Shown here: in pieces, positions 58,194 through 64,000 of the stretch
How positions within the stretch are numbered: position 1 is the stretch's first letter
How the letters are laid out: the number at the start of each line of letters is the position of its first letter
Origin: Limnospira fusiformis SAG 85.79
GTDB taxonomy: Bacteria > Cyanobacteriota > Cyanobacteriia > Cyanobacteriales > Microcoleaceae
Direction of reading: 5' to 3'
Length of the DNA: 64,000 nt
Assembly (NCBI RefSeq): GCF_012516315.1
Contig: NZ_CP051185.1
Coordinates: 4,283,363 to 4,347,362 of the forward strand
The notes under the pieces: generated by a model
What the model saw: the letters and a program-made list of their open reading frames with translations, nothing else
The model's database searches: none
What the model was told of the DNA's origin: nothing
Made by a program: the position numbers and the translations under genes

Positions 58194-61100
58194 ATGGCAA
58201 GCAACTCATCATATACCCTGACCGAATTAGAAAGCGCGATTATTAGAGAGCCGTTATTAGTAACAGTAGAAACAACGGCGAGGGAAGCGATCGCGCTGAT
58301 GAGTGAAAGTCGCGCCAGTTGTAGTATATCATCAAAAGCCAGTGTTCTATTAGAGGAAGTTTATGGAGAGGCGCGTTCCAGTTGCGTCTTGGTAGTAGAA
58401 GGGGAGCAATTAGTAGGTATTCTGACTCAGGGAGATATCATCCGACTTTGTACAGAAAAAAGACCCTTAGAGCAGTTATTGGTAGGGGAAGTCATGACCG
58501 CCTCAGTATTAAGCTGGAGGGAGTCAGAATTGAGCGACTTTTTTGAAGTGATTGATTTGCTGAGGAAAAATCAAATCTGTCACCTACCGCTAGTGGATGA
58601 TAGCGATCGCCTAGTAGGGTTAATAACCCATGAAACTCTGCGTTATATTAGCCACCCCATAGACCTGCTGAGATTACGAACGGTAGAAGAGGTAATGACA
58701 ACAGAGGTTATTTGTGCTAGTCCTGAGAGTAACCTGCTAGAAATTGCCTGTTTAATGACACAATACCGGGTCAATTGTGTAGTTTTAGTAGAAACCGATT
58801 TCGTGAACAATTCAACGGCTGTCAATGTTCCGGTCGGGATCCTGACCGAGGGAGATATTGTCAAGTTTAATACCTTCTGCTTAGACCTAGAAAACTATAG
58901 CAGTAAACAGTTAATGAGTACCCCAGTGTTCTCGGTCGCCACCAATGAGAATCTGTGGAGAATTCATGAGTTGATGTCATCCCAATATATCCGGCGAGTT
59001 CTAGTCACAGGTTCCCATGGTGAACTCTTAGGGATAGTGACCCAAACCAGTATGCTCAAAGTGCTAAATCCTCTGGATCTGTATAAAATGACGAAGATTT
59101 TAGATGGTCGCATATCGGAGTTAGAATTAGAAAAAATTAGCATTTTAGAAACTCAGGCGAAACAACTAGATGAACAGGTCAAAAAACGGACTTTAGAACT
59201 AGAACAGGCGCACCACAGAGAACAACTGGTATTTGAGATTACCAACCGGATTAGGTCTTGGTTAAATTTACCGGAAATCCTGGAGGAAACGGTTAAACAA
59301 GTCCGGATTTTGTTAAATTGTGATCGGGTAGTAATCTACCAATTCAACCCAGATTTGAGCGGTGATATCGTAGCGGAATCAGTAATGGAACCCTATACAT
59401 CCTGCTTAGATAAAAATATTAAAGATACCTGTTTTCAGGACAACCCATCAATGTATCAAGACGGAAAGATTTTCGTAGCACCAGATATTGATCAGGTGGG
59501 ATTAAGTGAATGTCATTTATCTCTGCTCAAACAATTTGAAGTCCGAGCAGATTTAGTAGTTCCAATTGTTTTATCTAACCATGAAGCGGAAAGCCAATCT
59601 AAGAGTTTGTGGGGTTTATTTGCGATTCATCAATGTAGTAATACGCGGCTGTGGTTATCAGAAGAAATCCAGATAGTCCAACAGTTGGCGCTACAGGTAG
59701 CGATCGCTATTCAACAAGCGATCGCCTACGATGACCTACAAAGGGAACTACAGGAACGCCAACAAATTCAAACCTGTTTACAAGAAACAGAAGAACGTTA
59801 TGCGACTCTGACAGATTTAATCCCGGTGGGAGTTTTTCGGACGGATAAGGAGGGTGATTGTATCTATGTCAATGAGGAATATTGTCAGATGACGGGACGT
59901 ATTCCTGGGGAAACAATTGGTTTATCTTGGCAAATTTCTGTGCATCCTGAAGATAGCGATCGCATTAATGAAGCCTGGAAACAGACTCAAGTAAATCATC
60001 ACCCATTTAAGGAAGAATATCGTTTAGAAGCCGGGGAAAATCAGTTGTGGGTGTTTGGTCAAATTGTCCCGGAATTTAGTGTAGAAGAAACAGTAAATGG
60101 CTATGTGGGTACTATTACAGATATTAGCGAACAGAAAGCGGCACTTTGTGAACGGGAAAAAGCGGAAACCGCATTACAAGATCTTAATCAATCTTTAGAA
60201 GCGACGGTCAAACAGCGAACCCAGGAACTTTCTCACCTTAGCGATCGCCTACAATTAGCGATTAAGTCAGCCCAAATGGGAATTTGGGATTGGGATATTT
60301 CTCAGAATCATCTAACCTGGGATGATCAGATGTATAAAATTTATGGAGTCTCACCTTTAGAGTGTCCCCAGACAGTGGAATTATGGAAAAACTCCCTACA
60401 CCCAGAAGACGCTGAATTAACTCAGGCAATTTTACAGGAAAGTCTGCGAGGGGAAAGGGAATTTAATCCAGAATTTCGGATTGTACGTCCTGACGGTTCT
60501 ATAGTTTTTATTAAAGCAAATGCTCTAATTATTCGCAACCCCGAAGGAGAACCTCAAAGGATGATCGGTACTAATGTTGATATTACCGAGAGTAAACAAG
60601 CCGAGTCCGACCGCCAACAATTACTAAGGGAGTTATCCGATCTAAAGTTAGCCATAGACCATTCAGCGATCGTAGCTGTTACTGATGCGAGTGGAGTGAT
60701 TACCTACGTCAATAATCGCTTCTGTGAAATTTCCGGTTATTCCTCGGAAGAATTAATCGGTAAAAGCCATCGTATCGTTAACTCAAGATGCCATCCCCCT
60801 GGTTTTTTCGCGAATTTATGGCGGACTATTTCTAGTGGTAAAGTTTGGCATGGAGAAATTTGTAATCGCTCTAAAAATGGTTCTATTTACTGGACTGAAA
60901 GTACCATTGTCCCTTTTTTAAATTCCCATAAAAAAGTCTCTCAATATTTAGCTATTCGCTTTGATATCACCGCTCGCAAACAGGCGGAAGCTAGGCTATT
61001 AGACTATTCCCATGAGATTGAGGACTTATATAATAAAGCACCCTGTGGCTATCATTCCCTCGATGCTGAGGGTCGCTATGTCAAAGTTAATGATACGGAA

Positions 61101-63530
61101 CTGCAATGGTTAGGATACTCTCGTGAACAATTACTTGGGAGACGTTTAGCAGATTTTCTCACCCCGGACAGTCGAGAGATATTTGAGAGTAATTTTGAGT
61201 TATTTAAACAGCAAGGATATCTCAAAGATATGTTGCTGGAGATGATTAGTAGTAATGGTCACGTTTTCCCGGTACTCTTGAATTATAGCGCCGTTTATAA
61301 TCCCCAAGGTGAATATCTTTATAGTCGTTCAACTTTGTTTGATATTACCGACCTAAAATCAGCGCAAATAGCCTTAGAAAAAAACCACAACCTTCTACAG
61401 TCAATTACCCTCGCACAATCCCAGTTTATTACATCGGAAAATCGCCTAACTATTTTTGATGGTTTACTTAGCAGCTTGCTAACTTTAACTGATAGTGAAT
61501 ATGGCTTTATTGGCGAGGTAATGTTCCGAGATAATGGGGGAGCAACCATGGAAGAAACTTTCCTAAAAATTCGGGGAGTTCCTTATCTAAAAACCCATAG
61601 CATAAGTAATGTGGCTTGGGATGAAGCCACGGAGAAATTTTATCAAGAAAACCATGAAGAAGGCATGGAATTTGATAATATGAATACCTTATTTGGGGCG
61701 GTAATTATGACCGGGAAACCTGTTATAGCTAACAGTCCTAGCAGTGACCCACGCCGGGGAGGGACTCCTAATGGTCATCCCCCTTTAAATAGTTTTTTGG
61801 GGTTGCCATTTTTTAGCAGTTCGACTCTCGTGGGAATAGTGGGAATTGCCAATAAACCAGGTGGCTATCATGAGGAAATGATTGATTATTTACAAGCCTT
61901 TTTAGTTACCTGTGGCAATTTAATTGAAGGGTATCGTTTACACCGGAAAAGAAATGAGGCGGAAGAGGCTAAGAAAGCCGCTGAACAGGAAATTGCTAAA
62001 CAGTTGGCGAGTATTGAAGCTGCGGGGGATGGTATTGCTATTGTTCAGGATGATTTGTATCAGTATGTAAATCACGCTCATTTGGTCATGTTTGGTTATT
62101 CTGAACCTGAAGATTTAGTCGGTCATAGTTGGAGAAAAATCTATTCTCCTACAGAAATTCAACGCTTTGAAAATGAGGTTTTCCCGATTGTAATGCGCGA
62201 TCGCTACTGGACTGGAGAAGCGATCGCCACTCGTCAAGACGGGACGAGTTTTGCGGAAGAATTATCTCTGACCCTAACGGAAGATAACCTGTTAATTTGT
62301 GTCTGTCGAGATATTAGCGATCGCCGAGAAACCGAAGCCAAACTGCGCCAGACTAATCAGGAATTGATGCGCGCTACCCGTCTGAAAGATGAGTTTCTCG
62401 CCAATATGAGTCATGAACTACGCACCCCCCTTAATGCTATTTTAGGAATGACTGAGGGTATGCAAGAAGAGGTATTTGGTACTTTAGGCGATCGGCAAAA
62501 ACAAGCATTACAAACTATTGAACGCAGCGCCAGTCATCTCCTGGAATTAATTAACGATATTTTAGATCTGGCTAAAATTGAAGCCGGGGAAATGAAACTA
62601 GACCTTAATTATACTTCGATTCGCCCCCTGTGTCAATCTAGTATAGCTTTTATTAAGCAGCAAGCCTTTAAAAAAGGGATTTCCATTAATGTACAAATTC
62701 CCCAAGCCTTACCAGACTTATATATTGATGAACGCCGCCTGCGTCAAGTGTTAATTAACCTCCTCAATAACGCGGTTAAATTCACCCCATCCCGAGGTAA
62801 AATTAGCCTGGAAGTTAAGTTACAGCCACCCCCGATAGACAGCGATAAATCCCGAGTCCGTTTTGCTGTGATTGATACGGGAATTGGTATTAATGAAGAA
62901 CAATTATCAAAACTGTTTAAACCCTTTACTCAAATTGATAGCGCTCTCAATCGTCAATATGAGGGAACAGGTTTAGGATTATCCCTAGTTAAACGCATTG
63001 TCGAAATGCACGGAGGTACTGTTAATGTGATTAGTAAAGTGGGGTCAGGAAGTCAGTTTATTTTTGAGATTCCTTGTGATGATATCTTAATCGGAACTAA
63101 CACCCCCCATCTATCATCTAATACCTCGGATTTCCTGACGAAAACTGAAGATGTGGCTCAAGTTTCTCCCCTGATTTTAATTGCTGAAGATAACGAAGCT
63201 AATATCATGAGTTTGTCGAGTTATTTGGGTGCTAAAGGCTACCGTTTAATTATTGCTAAGGACGGTCAACAGGCGATTGATTTAGCACAATCAGAATCTC
63301 CTAATTTAATTCTGATGGATATTCAAATGCCGGGAATAGATGGCTTAGAAGCAATTAACCGTATCCGCCAAATCCCCACCATGACCCAAGTGCCAATTAT
63401 TGCCTTAACCGCCTTGGCTATGACAGGCGATCGCGAAAAATGCCTAGAAGCTGGCGCAAATGATTATGTAGCCAAACCCGTTAAATTAAAACAACTCAAC
63501 GCCAAAATTCAGGAAATTTTAGACTTATAA
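58194..63530 (+). CDS. Hybrid histidine kinase with CBS, GAF and PAS domains and a C-terminal receiver
   Basis: A 1778-residue cytoplasmic kinase. Order: four CBS motifs (residues about 10-300, with VEEVMTTEVICASPESN as an example), a coiled coil (305-345), GAF (360-510), several PAS domains (about 530-650, 690-800, 815-930, 940-1060), a second GAF-type domain (1080-1250), another PAS (1265-1380), HisKA with DEFLANMSHELRTPLNAI (His about 1407), HATPase with NLLNNAVKFTP, DTGIGI and GTGLGLSLVKR, then a receiver (1655-1778) with LILIAEDNEAN and LILMDIQMPG (Asp about 1709). No membrane segment is seen, so the input is probably intracellular. ATG 58194 is chosen. Confidence 0.93.
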   Translation: MASNSSYTLTELESAIIREPLLVTVETTAREAIALMSESRASCSISSKASVLLEEVYGEARSSCVLVVEGEQLVGILTQGDIIRLCTEKRPLEQLLVGEVMTASVLSWRESELSDFFEVIDLLRKNQICHLPLVDDSDRLVGLITHETLRYISHPIDLLRLRTVEEVMTTEVICASPESNLLEIACLMTQYRVNCVVLVETDFVNNSTAVNVPVGILTEGDIVKFNTFCLDLENYSSKQLMSTPVFSVATNENLWRIHELMSSQYIRRVLVTGSHGELLGIVTQTSMLKVLNPLDLYKMTKILDGRISELELEKISILETQAKQLDEQVKKRTLELEQAHHREQLVFEITNRIRSWLNLPEILEETVKQVRILLNCDRVVIYQFNPDLSGDIVAESVMEPYTSCLDKNIKDTCFQDNPSMYQDGKIFVAPDIDQVGLSECHLSLLKQFEVRADLVVPIVLSNHEAESQSKSLWGLFAIHQCSNTRLWLSEEIQIVQQLALQVAIAIQQAIAYDDLQRELQERQQIQTCLQETEERYATLTDLIPVGVFRTDKEGDCIYVNEEYCQMTGRIPGETIGLSWQISVHPEDSDRINEAWKQTQVNHHPFKEEYRLEAGENQLWVFGQIVPEFSVEETVNGYVGTITDISEQKAALCEREKAETALQDLNQSLEATVKQRTQELSHLSDRLQLAIKSAQMGIWDWDISQNHLTWDDQMYKIYGVSPLECPQTVELWKNSLHPEDAELTQAILQESLRGEREFNPEFRIVRPDGSIVFIKANALIIRNPEGEPQRMIGTNVDITESKQAESDRQQLLRELSDLKLAIDHSAIVAVTDASGVITYVNNRFCEISGYSSEELIGKSHRIVNSRCHPPGFFANLWRTISSGKVWHGEICNRSKNGSIYWTESTIVPFLNSHKKVSQYLAIRFDITARKQAEARLLDYSHEIEDLYNKAPCGYHSLDAEGRYVKVNDTELQWLGYSREQLLGRRLADFLTPDSREIFESNFELFKQQGYLKDMLLEMISSNGHVFPVLLNYSAVYNPQGEYLYSRSTLFDITDLKSAQIALEKNHNLLQSITLAQSQFITSENRLTIFDGLLSSLLTLTDSEYGFIGEVMFRDNGGATMEETFLKIRGVPYLKTHSISNVAWDEATEKFYQENHEEGMEFDNMNTLFGAVIMTGKPVIANSPSSDPRRGGTPNGHPPLNSFLGLPFFSSSTLVGIVGIANKPGGYHEEMIDYLQAFLVTCGNLIEGYRLHRKRNEAEEAKKAAEQEIAKQLASIEAAGDGIAIVQDDLYQYVNHAHLVMFGYSEPEDLVGHSWRKIYSPTEIQRFENEVFPIVMRDRYWTGEAIATRQDGTSFAEELSLTLTEDNLLICVCRDISDRRETEAKLRQTNQELMRATRLKDEFLANMSHELRTPLNAILGMTEGMQEEVFGTLGDRQKQALQTIERSASHLLELINDILDLAKIEAGEMKLDLNYTSIRPLCQSSIAFIKQQAFKKGISINVQIPQALPDLYIDERRLRQVLINLLNNAVKFTPSRGKISLEVKLQPPPIDSDKSRVRFAVIDTGIGINEEQLSKLFKPFTQIDSALNRQYEGTGLGLSLVKRIVEMHGGTVNVISKVGSGSQFIFEIPCDDILIGTNTPHLSSNTSDFLTKTEDVAQVSPLILIAEDNEANIMSLSSYLGAKGYRLIIAKDGQQAIDLAQSESPNLILMDIQMPGIDGLEAINRIRQIPTMTQVPIIALTALAMTGDREKCLEAGANDYVAKPVKLKQLNAKIQEILDL

Positions 63531-63564
63531 TTGGAGACTTATAATTGATGCAGCATTCAGGAAT

Positions 63565-64000
63565 ATGAAACTATTGTGTTTAAGTAATGGTCACGGGGAA
63601 GATATCATCGCTGTCAGAATACTGCAACATCTGCGAACACCAGTTAATAACCTAGCCGCTTTACCCTTAGTAGGGGAAGGAAAAGCCTACCAGCAATTAC
63701 CGGATATTCCGATTATTGGGAGAGTCCAAAAAATGCCTTCTGGGGGATTTATTTATATGGACAGTTCCCAACTCCTGGGAGATTTGAAAGGGGGGTTATT
63801 ACAGTTATTATATTCCCAGGTGCAGACCGTCCGCCAGTGGGGGAAAGAGGGGGGATTTATTTTGGCGGTGGGGGATATTGTCCCCCTATTTTTAGCCTGG
63901 TTAAGTGGTGCAGAATATGCTTTTGTGGGGACGGCGAAATCTGAATATTATTTGCGGGATGAAAACGGACAGTTATCTCGCCAGTCCTGGTGGCAAAAAT
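63565..64000 (+). CDS. LpxB-like (lipid-A-disaccharide synthase-related) protein, partial
   Basis: The frame starts at ATG 63565 with MKLLCLSNGHGEDIIAVRIL and runs open to the window edge (about 145 residues visible). The NGHGED motif near the start and the LPLVGEGKAYQQL and FILAVGDIVPLFLAW segments match cyanobacterial proteins related to LpxB/glycosyltransferase family 19, which are distinct from true LpxB and of uncertain substrate. It lies 34 bp after the hybrid kinase stop on the same strand, so co-transcription is possible. The C-terminus is outside the window. Confidence 0.75.
   Translation, partial: MKLLCLSNGHGEDIIAVRILQHLRTPVNNLAALPLVGEGKAYQQLPDIPIIGRVQKMPSGGFIYMDSSQLLGDLKGGLLQLLYSQVQTVRQWGKEGGFILAVGDIVPLFLAWLSGAEYAFVGTAKSEYYLRDENGQLSRQSWWQK

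Overview
The window is from a filamentous cyanobacterium, most likely of the Arthrospira/Limnospira group. Evidence: GCGATCGC (HIP1) octamers throughout; photosystem II genes (psbD, psbZ); the phycobilisome-degradation gene nblB; many cyanobacteria-only families (DUF1815, DUF1822, DUF2839, DUF3318, DUF3747, DUF4327); group II introns; and long palindrome-rich repeat arrays. The genus is inferred from remembered gene content and was not checked by search.

Layout. 1-8.6 kb is core: a partial unknown gene, a ChuX/HutX-like gene, phoH, an IS200/IS605-type remnant, khpA-rpsP, ffh, tRNA-Asn, a YacP-like NYN gene, an ECF-type ATPase with a small partner, then a monocistronic psbD. 8.7-14.5 kb is accessory: secreted proteins, a junction of two broken genes, a 2.2-kb array of palindromic repeats, and a sigma-like gene followed by a DUF1822 gene. 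14.7-20.9 kb holds a CBS protein, nblB, psbZ-ribH, a membrane methyltransferase-like gene, a nucleoside transporter and a secreted protein. 20.9-22.5 kb is a second array with a 276-bp period. 23.2-27.7 kb is a minus-strand run hemB-sufE-COG0523 GTPase-hisI-cysS that suggests metal homeostasis. 28-33.4 kb holds secreted proteins, a GDSL hydrolase, an ammonium transporter with an upstream NtcA-type palindrome, and purE. 33.6-35.5 kb is a PIN toxin-antitoxin pair and nagA.

35.5-41.1 kb is the most unusual part. A complete 2.23-kb group II intron (35589-37819) splits a DUF2839 gene; joining the exons restores a 70-codon frame. Its encoded protein has lost two reverse-transcriptase catalytic aspartates but keeps a maturase-like C-terminus. 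Next comes a decayed composite of a second intron family: an intron inserted into the ORF of another, with two palindromic repeat modules also inserted in that ORF. A 5' scrap of the same family lies at 52.5 kb, fused to a tnpB fragment.

41.1-50.6 kb is metabolic: an alpha/beta hydrolase, recA, icd, pckA with an in-frame TGA, a NarL-type regulator, moeA, a cobalamin adenosyltransferase and ureG. 51-64 kb holds a glycosidase-like lipoprotein-or-secreted protein, a 1468-residue RTX repeat protein, a 1778-residue CBS/GAF/PAS hybrid histidine kinase, and the start of an LpxB-like gene.

The best candidates for something undescribed are: (i) a host gene that depends on splicing of an intron whose RT looks dead; (ii) three palindromic modules that occur singly, as insertions, and combined in two arrays; (iii) the sigma-like/DUF1822 pair beside an array.
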